Source of the DNA: Himantopus leucocephalus
Lineage: Eukaryota; Chordata; Aves; Charadriiformes; Recurvirostridae
Reading direction: 5' to 3'
Assembly: GCA_003993805.1 (NCBI GenBank)
Contig: RSEF01000019.1
Span: forward strand, 11,130,887 to 11,194,886
DNA: 64,000 bases
Shown: positions 1 to 31,800 of the stretch, piece after piece
Numbering within the stretch: the first letter of the stretch is position 1
How the letters are laid out: every line of letters begins with the position of its first letter
The notes under the pieces: model-generated
The model's input: the letters and a program-made list of their open reading frames with translations, nothing else
What the model was told of the DNA's origin: nothing
The model's database searches: none
Position numbers and translations under genes: made by a program

Positions 1-20853
<20,853 letters not shown>

Positions 20854-20856
20854 CCC

Positions 20857-20868
20857 TCAGGGGGGCAT
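20857..20868 (-). promoter_or_regulatory. three-codon uORF just upstream of the ULK2 start
   Basis: On the minus strand ATG CCC CCC TGA ends three bases before the first of the two ULK2 start codons, in the same frame. The uATG context is weak (T at -3, C at +4). If the transcript start lies upstream, ribosomes could end here and reinitiate or leaky-scan. The sequence is certain; the regulatory role is inference. Confidence 0.5.
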
Positions 20869-21493
20869 GAAGCCCCGGGAAGGAAGGAAGGAAGGAGGGA
20901 GGGAAAACAAAGGGGCTCTTCCTCCAGCCGAGGCAGCTACAGCCGCCTCACGGCAGCCGGCGGCGGGGTGGGAGCCTGCTCCTCTCCTGGCTGCCCCCGG
21001 CGGCGGGGGCAGCTCCTCTCATACCGCGGGGGCAGCCGCACACCCCCGGGCTGCTGCAGGGCGTCTCCGAGGCGAGGGGCTCCGCCTGGCATGGGGAGGG
21101 CAAAGCGAGGAAGGGGAGCGGGGGGGGAGGCTCTCAGGGGCCGGGTGTGAGGGGACGGCGCGGCATCGGCGCCGGGACAAGGGGCCTTCTCAACGGGGAA
21201 GGGGGCTCCGCGCCCTGCCGCTGCGCGCCCCCATGGCCCCGCGGCCCCCCTCAGAGACCCAGCCCCAAAGCATCCAGCAGGGCAGGGGGAGGCGCGGCTC
21301 GCGGCTCCGGCGGTGGCTGTCGCTGTCTCCGTCGCACCCCCCGCGGGAGGGGAGGAAGGAGTGAGGGTGCAGACGGGGGTCTCTCAGGCCGCCACCGCCT
21401 CCAGGAGCTCCCACCCCTCCGCCAGCGCTACCCCAGCTCCCCGCGCCCGCCAGCCCCAGCTCCGACTGCCCGGACCTCCGCGCCACCCTACGC

Positions 21494-21501
21494 ATTTTAT
21501 A
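21494..21501 (-). promoter_or_regulatory. candidate TATA box of ULK2
   Basis: The minus strand reads TATAAAAT in otherwise GC-rich DNA, oriented toward ULK2. A start 25-30 bases downstream would be near 21465 and give a 5' UTR of about 0.6 kb. No expression evidence is available. Confidence 0.35.
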
Positions 21502-21900
21502 GGCCGCATCGCGCAGGCCCCAGTGCTCGGCTGCTTCCGCCGGCGGCCAAAGAGTGCCTCACCCCGTTTAACCCCGCGGGAGCGCGAGGCGGGGTCCTTC
21601 CGCCGCCATCTCCTCAGGCGCGCGGCGGGCCCCGCGCCCCGCCGCCATCTCCTCCGGCCCCGCCGCCGCGCCTCAGCCCCCGGCTGGGCCTAGGCCCGCT
21701 CCGGCCCCGCGCACCCCCACCGCCCCACGGCTCCTGCCGTCGGCCTCCCTCGTCACCTCAGCAGGGTCCCCCAGGGCCACCCCCTGTCCTCACCCCAGCC
21801 CCGGGGCAGAGAGGCCAAACTGGAGTCCAGCCCCCCGCGCCTGGGGCACTTTCAACACTCGCTGTATGTCACTTTAGCCGTTTCCTCGGCCGCCTCGGGC

Positions 21901-24900
21901 CCACCTGACACTGAGGACAAAACTGAGGGGCCACCAGCAGAGGAGGGAGAGCTGGAGGCACCCCACAAACCCGCTGCCCACAGCATGGAGCGAGGCAGGG
22001 TGAGGGCCAGGACAGACGTGCAGCAGCCGGAGGCGGGAAGGCAGGTACTCCATCGTCCGCCGTGCTGCCAGGGTGGCGATACTGCTTACCCAGCACCTGC
22101 ACGCTCGCACGCTCTCAGTGCTGTCCCTGCTCCATTAGTAAGCAATACTCTACGTCAGACCTGATACAAGGAACTTAAATGAATGGAGAAGCAATGGAGG
22201 AACAAGCACGCAAACTGCCGTAAGCCAAAGACAACTCCAAGTTGCTAGCTCTCTCTGTAAGGAGAATAACCTCTTTAATTTACAGCCTCTGCCTCCCAGC
22301 ACTTGTAGATGAGCCTGAGGCTGTTTACAGCAACACGTACAAACATTTAAAAAAAAAAACCAACCAGCCACTGCACACCAGTCACATGAAGCTTTTGACC
22401 TTCACCTCCAGATCTACGTAATTATGCTTCTTTCCTTTGCTTTCCATTCCTCACCGCTCTCTTCCCCTTCCTCTCTGTCCATGTTCTCCATCACACCACC
22501 TCGGCATCCCGGAGCTGTTTCAGGCCTCCCCGATATCCCCATCTGCCCCAGACCCCTGGGCACTGACACCGCAGCAGCAGGGATTAATGCCCCACTGAAG
22601 TTACAGTCAACACAAGGTGCACATCAGGGTCACGCAGGGCAGAGCTCCGACCCCACATAGCTGTGCTGCGCCTTCTCTCATGTGATACAGGGTCTGCTTT
22701 CAGCGCCGCTAGATCAAAATAGAGACTGAGCAGAGAGTTACGCACTTGGTCCTCTCCCTATGCTTCACTTATCTCCCTTCGCTTTCTGGAACTCAAAACC
22801 AAGTACTACTGGTGGTGTGTGCCATGTCAAAACCTCCATAGCTAAAGACTTCTCCAAAGACAACACACCTGGATAAAAAAAGTATTCAGCAAGAGATACT
22901 TAATGGACCATTGACTACTTTATAAAGGAAGCTGTAAGCTCTAGACATTATATGGAGGCATCACAAGAATCCTAAGATATCTGTTTTGTGCCAAGAGAAC
23001 CAAAGGGCTTAAAACCCATCAAGACTGAATCCTCTCTTTCTTTTCTGAAGATCTGAGCCCCCATCCAAAACCTGTTCATGGCACTAACCTAACAAACAAA
23101 ACAGAGAAAGCAAAGCTGACCAAGTAATTTCAGTAGCTCAGAACACCCCCATGGAAGGAATAAATGAGATGTAAAAATATTCCAAGTTAATCATAAATTA
23201 AAGTGTTGGTAGTAACACAGACGCTTTCTAGTATGTATTCACAGTGCCCCTTTAAAACCAGGAAAAAGCCTACAAGTCTCAATGTGTTAAATATTCTGAT
23301 TCAGAAAATAATTTCCCTGAGAATTGGCTGTTTATTGCCATCCACATTCAGTATTAATCCTCTCAGCATCAGCGTGTACCCTCACCCCGAAGTCAATGTC
23401 ACAAGCTGCATTTTAGAGAAGCTAAAACAAAAATAAAATCCAGAAGGATGCCTTTTGAACAGAGAAAGACACTTCAGGAATTTCTAAGGCACCCATTCTG
23501 CCTTACACTTCAAAAATGAGACATATTTCACAGCATGTCTGATGTCCTTTTGTCCCCATAATGGGGCTGGAGCCCTGGAGCAGGTTTGTTTCAGCACAGC
23601 AAGGACAAAACAGCCAGGAGCGGCAGGGAGGTTTGACCAGAATAACTAAACACGCTGACGTCGCACTGGGATTCGAATGGGAATGGAAAGGCTGAGGTCT
23701 GAAAAATCACTCGATGAAGGGCTGCGGGATTTGCATGCAGGTCACTCATTTGAGCTGGGTCCTTGATTAGCATCTGGGAGAGTTTCTAGGTGTCAATATT
23801 TCCAGCACCAGTGGACTACAATAAACCTATTTACAAACAGCACCTTCACTTGATTTTGCTGCTGAAAGAGGTCAGAGGCAGAACAGACTGAATTCACCCG
23901 CCTTTCCCAAAGGCAGCCTCATTACTAGAGATGCTGGGAGAGCGATGCAGGGTAACGCTATGGGGCTCGTGCTGCTCCTCCCTTGCCCAAGGAATACACA
24001 CAGATATTCACCATTTAGGTCCGGCAGGCAGCGGCAGCCCTGCAGCACTTGGAGGGATGCACTGCTCTGCTCTGACAGGCCATGCAACAGGACGATAAAA
24101 TACTCCGCGCGCTCAAAAAGCATGGCCGGCCAGCGGGCACCAGTATCATGTCTAACTGACGGCAGTGATCCTTCAAAAGCACAGAGTACTGTGTCCTGAG
24201 TTTGTTTATTTTTAACATCATACTGTGCAAGAGCTGCAGCCCACTGACAGAGACCACCAGCAACCTACAGCTCAGCAAGGACCACCAATTTACAGGGTAA
24301 AAGTGAAGAAAACACAGAATAACAGCACTGGAGATGGATTTGTGGTGCTCTCCCAGCTGCACTACATTGGTTCAGCCAAATTAGTTCCTCAGATGTGCGC
24401 CAGGACTCATGATCACAAAGGCAACAGATCTAAGAAGGAATTAGCACCTTCCAGGTTACTCTCTGAGTATGCAGAAGTACGATTTCATCTGGTAGCAGCT
24501 CCACAGAATACAGACATCACTGTTCTGAGTTTCCATAACACCTTTTATCCTCAGAAGCGCTAATGGTCTTCACAGTAAGCTTTCTGCCCTACCACCAAAA
24601 TGCACCCCTTTCTGAGGTAGAAACATCACCTGAACAGTGCCTGAGTTTACTAATGTTCATGCAGAACATTGGAGGAAGATTATTTTCTTCCTGTTCATCA
24701 AAAGATTTTTCTTGTATCTCTCCCCAGGCTATAAACATGCACATAGAAGTTAAATTACTGATCTGGGAAAATGATCAAGAGATGAGCTGAGCTGCGCAGA
24801 ACATGAACGTGTGCCTCCAAGGACCCAAGACCCAGGGACATAACGTGTGTACCACCTGGCCAGCCCTCTTGCGTGGATGAGCAGAACACACAGCCCCAAG

Positions 24901-26020
24901 AACAGTTTTCATAAGGATGCTAAGGCCTCACGTCTCTAAATCAACCCCCAAAGGCAGGAGTCTGGCACCATTCTGCTCATCTCAGTGCTATCCAATGATC
25001 TACTTCACTTTAGGTGTTCTTACCATTTTCTTCTCTCCCTCCATCATACCCAGGAATTTATGAGACAGGTAAGCCTTTCTCAGAGGACTGGCATGCTTCC
25101 CAGTCCTTATCGTCACTGTCCTCCCATTGGGGATTTGTAACAAAATTAACGGTGGCATCAGCTGAACCATCACAGCTTTGAAAGGAGGAAGTGTCAGAGG
25201 GCTCTCGGGACAAACAGTTTCTGGATATGCTTAAAATTATTCTTATATTACCAGTGAAAAATAATGCCTTTGTGGTAGGCATACCTGTGTGGGACATTCA
25301 AGTAATTTGGGAGAAACTGGACTGAAACACAGGAGCAAATACTGAGATTCCTAACACACAGGATTAGAAAAGTTCAGGTGTTTCAGTGGGTTTTTTTCTA
25401 AAGTTAGCGATGCGGTTCCCAGAAAAGCAATCAGAAAGCTCCAGCCTACCTTCTAGCTTTATCCTTTAACAAAAAGTAATGTCTTCCCCATTAATACCAT
25501 CGACCCAAATCTGCAACTGCAATTCTAAAAATTAGCTAATTAAAGCTCACATCACCATCACCAGCAGAGCGAGGGAGTTTGCACACTTGCTTCCGCCTCC
25601 TGCCAAAAAGGAGCCAGCCCTGAAGCGAAGGGCAGCGGCTCTTCCCCAGCACACGAGCGCAGGCAGGAGACTGCAGAATGAGGCCCGGGAAATGCCGCAT
25701 TCAAATAAAACTGGGAGGAGTGTTCCAGGATTGCTTAGGAATACAGCTGGAACTGGGCCAGCACTTAGTATGCATGAAGGCTGGTACTGTATGATTGATA
25801 AAAATAGTAGCAACTGCTTAGATAGGAAAACACGACTTGGTCTACGTGCAAACCCATCACATAGCGTGGTTCCAAATCTACCCGCTACCAGGTCACAGAA
25901 AGATTAGGGCTAAGATAGCTTATTTTGGTATAAACTTAGTTGCAAGGCCCTCCCTTTCTTCAAAAGGTCTCACTTTGCTTTGGAAAAGCTCTCTGCTCCA
26001 ACATTAGGAAGGTGGGGTTT
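21901..26020. other. intergenic, left part, no gene recognised
   Basis: Between the ULK2 CpG island and the CR1 fragment I see no exon of a known gene. The longest frames are short and lack domain signatures. One minus-strand frame (25058-25297, 79 codons, acidic C-terminal half) cannot be assigned or excluded. No CR1-type ends were seen in this part. Confidence 0.5.
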
Positions 26021-26690
26021 AATCACAGAATGGTGGGGGTTGGAAGGGACCTCTGGAGATCATCTAGTCCAACCCCCCGGCCAGAACAAGGTCACCCAGA
26101 GCAGGGTGCACAGGATGGTGTCCAGGCAGGTTTTGAACATCTCCAGAGTGGGAGACTCCACACCCTCTCTGGGCAGCCTGTGCCAGTGCTCTGCCACCCT
26201 CAAAGTAAAGAAGTTCCTCCTCATGTTTAGATGGAACTTCCTATGCTCAAGTTTGTGCCCGTTACCTCTTGTAATATCACAGGGCACCACTGAAAAAAGA
26301 CTGGTCCCATCCACCTGGCACCTTCCCTTTAAGTATTTGTAAGCATTGATAAGATCCCCCCTCAGTCTTCTCTTCCCCAAACTAAAAAGACCCAAGTCCC
26401 TCAGTCTCTCCTTATAAGGAAGATGTTCCAGTCGCCAAATCATATTCGTAGCCCTTTGCTGTACCCTCTCTAGTAGTTCCCTGTCCTTCTNNNNNNNNNN
26501 NNNNNNNNNNNNNNNNNNNNNNNNNNNNNNNNNNNNNNNNNNNNNNNNNNNNNNNNNNNNNNNNNNNNNNNNNNNNNNNNNNNNNNNNNNCCAGTACTGA
26601 CCCCTGAGGAACACCACTTGTTACTGACCCCCAACTAGACTCTGCACCACTAACCACAACCTTCTGAGCTCTGGTGCCTAGTATCACAGA
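26021..26690 (-). mobile_element. CR1 LINE, 5'-truncated, interrupted by an assembly gap
   Basis: Read on the minus strand, 26591-26690 encodes a reverse-transcriptase piece with VTSGVPQGSVL. After the gap, 26060-26490 encodes the ORF2 C terminus ([14 protein letters not shown], then [20 protein letters not shown], then [20 protein letters not shown]). The 3' end at 26021 ends ATTCTGTGATT, the typical CR1 tail. The RT core with its catalytic aspartates would fall in the gap, so integrity cannot be judged, but the copy is 5' truncated and presumably dead. The upper limit near 26690 is approximate. Confidence 0.93.
26491..26590. other. assembly gap (100 N) inside the CR1
   Basis: Exactly 100 Ns, a usual placeholder for unknown length. 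The reverse-transcriptase frame before and the ORF2 tail after should be separated by several hundred bases, so the true missing length is probably larger than 100. Confidence 0.95.
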
Positions 26691-26699
26691 AGCAGTCTG

Positions 26700-28845
26700 A
26701 AGGGATGGCAAGAACTAGCCTAGGTAAGGAGCACAGCCAGAGGGCGCAGCAATTGCTTTGGTTTGGAAATCAGTGGACAAGGAAGTGGCCTTTAGGTACA
26801 TGTACACACATGCATGGCCAAGCCAGTCCCTCCAGGCAGAATCACTTCCCCCAGCTCTGATACATCCCCACTTCTAACACAAAACGCACCGTGGATTAAC
26901 AGGGCATAGTGACTCAATTCAGCACTTTGGGAGAGGAAGCAGAGAATGATGCTTCTTCCCTCAGAAAGAGCCACGTACTACCAGGAGCTGCAGAAGTTAC
27001 TGCTTTCAGCAACTCAAACCCAGGAACACAGAGCTGAACTCCCAAGGATGGATTGTTTCCTTTAGCACAGGCAGCCCAAAAAACCTTGCAAAACAGGCAG
27101 GCTTCTCAGCTGTTACCAGAGATCTGTCTGCTGCACATGTACTCCTCTCCTTCCCAAGGGCACAGCAGTCTGGGGAGGCAGAATTATCAGCTATGGTTTT
27201 AAATCACCCTGTCCCACAACATTTACCTTAGCGAATTACGAAAGGTTTTTGTTTATGCAGATGGACGCAACATGGCCTTCACCGTCAGCAAGAACCAGCT
27301 GGAGGAAGAACGTTAATGAAAGAGCAGGTATAGGATATTGAGTTCTTCCCAAAAGATCCCATGAAGATAGAGCCTGCTGACTTGGCTAGCAGAAAGAGAT
27401 ACTAACAACAGGAACCACAATTTGTTCTGAGTCATATTAAAGACTTAACCCTTTGTTCCTGTCTTTTGCTCACCTGAACACTTGCAGACAAGCAGATGGC
27501 CGTTACTGCACCATCCCCTCAATTCTCCACAGCAATCCTGCCAGCAGGAATAAAGTCCTAAAATGCACCTTCTGCAGCTGAGAAGCATATGAGATCCAAA
27601 CTCCTGTTCTGCATTGTAGTAATCATTGGGTAGCAACTGCAGTATGAGGGCTACGGAGAATGTTTTGGCCTTCATGCTAGCTTGCTGCAACTAAATCAGA
27701 CAATATAATCTCTATTTCTTAATAATCACATCTTGATTTTCACTGTTTTGTAAGCATCCTGGAAATAAATGCTAAATCCAGGTCTATTTGCCTCATGATT
27801 GTTGGAAGCCTGAACTGACTTACAAAAAGGCTCATAAGCAAGCTTACAAATATATAACTGACAGTGTGAAACCCTCTCACCCACTGGGCAAGTAAATGCA
27901 CTTGAGAAATTTCAGAAGGAGCCAGCTCTGTGGAATGGAAGTTTTGCCATGTACTGTGACAGTCCCAGCCCTGCTGTCAGCACATATCCAGGGCAAGGGA
28001 CAAACACCACCCAAAATGCCTGCTCCATTCTTCCCCTTCCCCACCCCTTCCTTCCTTCCCCCCAAGCCGGCAGCGGATGGAAAATGTGCACTCTCTCCCC
28101 GTCCAGAAGCAAAAGTGCCTCGTTTCCTCATTTCCAAAAGCCATCGAGACCTGAAAACTCAGCACAGCTCTAGCAGTCATTTGAATTCCAAGTCTGTTGC
28201 ACCCTGAACGGATAAGTGAATGAGTTATCTGCTGTGGATGCAGAGGATCACTAACAGATAATGCTCGGCACAGCCCACAGGGAAACGGGCTGAGTGGAAA
28301 GGCAAAACCTTACTGGAATAACGAGATGCCCTGAGACCTTATTCTCAGCAGATCTTTGTCCCAGGCATGCAGCCGAGCACAATTCTGCAATGTAATGATG
28401 TGCTGAATTTTCCCCTTCCTCCCTCCCTCTCTGAAGGTCACACAAGGACAACCCTTTCTGTTCCCGCTAAAAGCCTCTTCCCCGCAGGATTCTTCACGCA
28501 GCAAGGAAGGGCGTGAGTGGCCCCCCACCCTTCGCTTGCCCCTTTCAAGAGGGCAGGCTACTGTAAGGCTGAAATTTCAATAAAAAGCCAGTTGAGATGG
28601 AGGCAGATGAGATACCCCTCCTGTAATGTTCAGAGGAAATCATCCTGCAAAGCACAGCTCTTAATAAGAACTAGAATTAAAATTTCCTTAAATAAATATA
28701 AGGAAAGAGTCCATGAGGGAGAGCAGCCAACAGCAACAGGGAGTCGTGCTCGGGTCAGCCTCCGTTGTCTATCACCTCGCAGATCTCCCAGGCAGATTGT
28801 GCCAAGGGCAGCCCGGACGGGACCGGCGGCTTCGTGTCGCTGCTC
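26700..28845. other. intergenic, NLE1 3' flank
   Basis: No exon was recognised. The left part of the NLE1 3' UTR must lie just below 28846, but no clear minus-strand AATAAA or ATTAAA was found nearby, so the 3' end is not placed. A plus-strand AATAAA near 28578 and an 18-bp interrupted palindrome (CCTTA ... TAAGG) near 28687 lie here without a clear role. Confidence 0.5.
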
Positions 28846-28858
28846 CTATCGACGCCAT
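28846..28858 (-). other. NLE1: NLE1 last coding exon, 13 nt
   Basis: After acceptor TTTCCGTTTGCAG the exon reads A TGG CGT CGA TAG. Joined to exon 12 (ending CGG AT) it gives R-I-W-R-R-stop, the conserved end of the protein. Without it, exon 12 would read into its intron. Confidence 0.9.
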
Positions 28859-31800
28859 CTGCAAACGGAAAGAGCTGCTGCATCCCTGCGGTCCGGCACC
28901 AGCACTGTAACAAGGCCCCCAGCAGGTACTGTAGGAGAGCAGCACAGCAGGGGAACCGGGTTCCTTTATCAGCCGTAGTCAAATGGCAACCAGCTCACAG
29001 GAATTTGTCTGTCTGCATAACTGGGAGACGGAGGAAGGTGAGAAAGGAAGGGTCTGACCGACTGGTGCAACTGTTCCTTCCCCTCTCCAGGAGCCAAACG
29101 GTCTGAGTCAAATTTCACCACTGACTGCTCAGTTGGAGGGACTCTGCTTTCTAGTCATCTCCCAGGGGACAGCAGCAGTTCCTGCCCCGAGGGAGGTCAG
29201 GTCTCCAGGCTGGAATTTGGCCCAGCGCTGTGCTCTCTGCAAGGAGAGATCACACCCTAAATGCGTAGGTCTCTGCAAGGAGACTGTAGCTCCAAAGGAC
29301 ACATGGGATAGCTGCAACATTCTCTATGGACAGACGACGGGTTACTTACATCCGCAAACACTTATCCTTCCCTCCACTCGCTACCCTCTGTCCGTCTGGG
29401 CTCCAATCCGTTGCGTACACCTAGCATGAAGGAAAGACACAGTTATCTCTGCTGGGAGGAGGAGTCATTCCTGCTTCTCTCAAACACCTCGGCTCGACCA
29501 GACACCTCACCTCGTCTGCATGGCCAGGGAGATCGATGGCCAGTTTCTTCATCTTGGCATCCCAGACTTTTAGTGTGCTGTCACTGCTCCCACTCACCAG
29601 CAAGCGGCTGTCGGCTGACCAGGCAATCTGATACACAGCCGAGACGTGCCCTCTCAGCGATGTCAGGTACCTGGTGTGGAGGAGGCACAAAGAAGCTGTT
29701 AGAGGAGCAGGCAGCTAGATTTGTTCCAAACCTGCCCTTGCCCAGCCTCCATGTTTCTTCTCCACCTGTGAGCAAGCAAGCACGGTCATGGGATGCCCAG
29801 CACACCCAAGCCAGCACACACAAAGCAGTCAATTGCTATACAGCATCCATAGGTGGTTCAGTCTGTCTAAAAAATCCTCCCAGATGGGCTCAAGAGCCTT
29901 CTAGAGGACAGAGAGCACTTCATCTCAACTCCTCTGCCAAGAAACCCTTATCCAGCAGGCAACACTACAGCCGCACCATAGAGATGTGTCCTCCTCTCTG
30001 GCTGAGCAGCCTGGATTTAGGAGGACTGTTAAAACTACTGACGTGAACCCAAGCTCATCAGTACAAAAGCAAAACAAGGGAAAGACCACTGCCTCCGTGA
30101 GCTCACCAACACTCTAGCAGAAGGTTAAAAGCTGGACTACAGGACCATCCAAACACCAACAGCACCATTTGTAACTACAAGAATTTGCATCGTCCAGAAC
30201 AAGCTGTTCTCTGGCACAGGAACTGTTTAAACTGGGTCAGTCCACAACGTGCAACGCACACATCTTCAGGAGGGCAGCCGAGTGGAACATCCCATCCCAC
30301 CACGGCTGTGCCTGCCTCGGAGGACCGACCGTGCAGCAGGCAGCATGTGCCGCATGGGTGCCAGGCAGTGCTGTAGCTGGGTGAAAGCAGGGTTGCAGGC
30401 ACCCAGCCAAGCACAGACCCCGAAACACAAGAAGGGGCGGACAGGGGACTTCCCAAGGGCAGAGAGCGACAGAGGCAGCAGAATTACTTTGCATGAGTTC
30501 AGGCTACAGAGATGCTGAACACACCAGGGAGTTGCAGACAATGACATTCGGGCCCATCTCTGCGTAACCTGTGCATTACACACAGACACCATACAAGCAC
30601 CAACTCTGTAACAGAACAAACCAACTCACTTTCCTGTCCTACCATCCCAGAGCTTTATGGACTTGTCAAAGGAAGCACTAGCTATTAGCCGTGTGTCTGG
30701 TGAGAAGAGGACTTGGTTAATCAACGCTTGGTGGCCCGTCATTCTCTCTAGCGGCTTCTTGTCTTCTGCTGGTCTCCAAAGAAACAGCGTGAAATCATCT
30801 GAGCCAGAGACGAGCCTTTCTGGTTCCTGACCCTGAGAAAGGGATGAAAGAGTCCGTCTTGTAAAAGCCAGGTGCGGAGAGCTCAGAAGCACACCAGTGT
30901 TGGGGTCAACGGCCAACTTTCCACATTTACTGCTTCCACCAGTAATAGCATTAGAAATGACAGTAGGGACAAAAGGGACTTACCCTGACTTGGTCATACC
31001 TCTGCTGTGCCTTGTCCTTCAATTCTGCCACTGAAAGAAGTAAACGGAGAGGGGAAGAATGAGAGATTTGCAATCCTTACGTGAAAGGAAACTTTATAAC
31101 CCTGCAATGCCAATTCCAGTCCTGGGTCTGTGGACCAAGCAGAGCAGATGCATTTGTGACTGCTCAGCTACTTTCTCCTTGCCAAGCATGATATTTGGAG
31201 CAAAAGTCCTTGAAAATAGAGTGGCCTTCCCATCTGCCAGACTGCTTGACCCTGTGCATGGACAAGGAAGATCACGCCAGCATGACTGACACCAGCACAG
31301 GACTTGCTTCCACCTCTCAGGATTGCTTTGGCTCATGGCAGCATTAAGAAGAGACATCAGGTCTCCTTGCTATCCTCCCCACCGCCTCCTCCAGCCTACA
31401 ACATGGGTGCTGCACTTACAGGAGCCGCTCACATCCTGTGGGTTGATGGTGGCTTCAGCAGGTTCGAAGGCACCAGTGCGGAGAACATAGTCGGTGCTAA
31501 GGGCCATGGTGTTCACCCAGTGAGCGTGGCCCTGCAAGGTGCGGCAGAGGACCCCCTGGAAACAAAACCATCTGCTTAGAGAGGGATGGGCAGGACAGAG
31601 CCAGATGGTGCAGGATCCGCCAGACCCACTGCGCTGCGGGGACCAACCCTAAACTTTCCAAACCCTCTTGCCCAAGAGGCAGGCAGGGCTGCAGCCAAGT
31701 TTGGCAGGGAAGAAACACCACTGTTGAGCTTCAGGGACCAGTTTCCCACAGGACCTTGCAAGGAACTCCCCCCCAGAACAGGTCACTCAAGGGGTGTTTC

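Noticed and set aside
30040..30075. Possible C/D-box snoRNA in NLE1 intron 10
   Set aside because: A TGATGAG-like C box is present but a proper D box and terminal stem are not evident.
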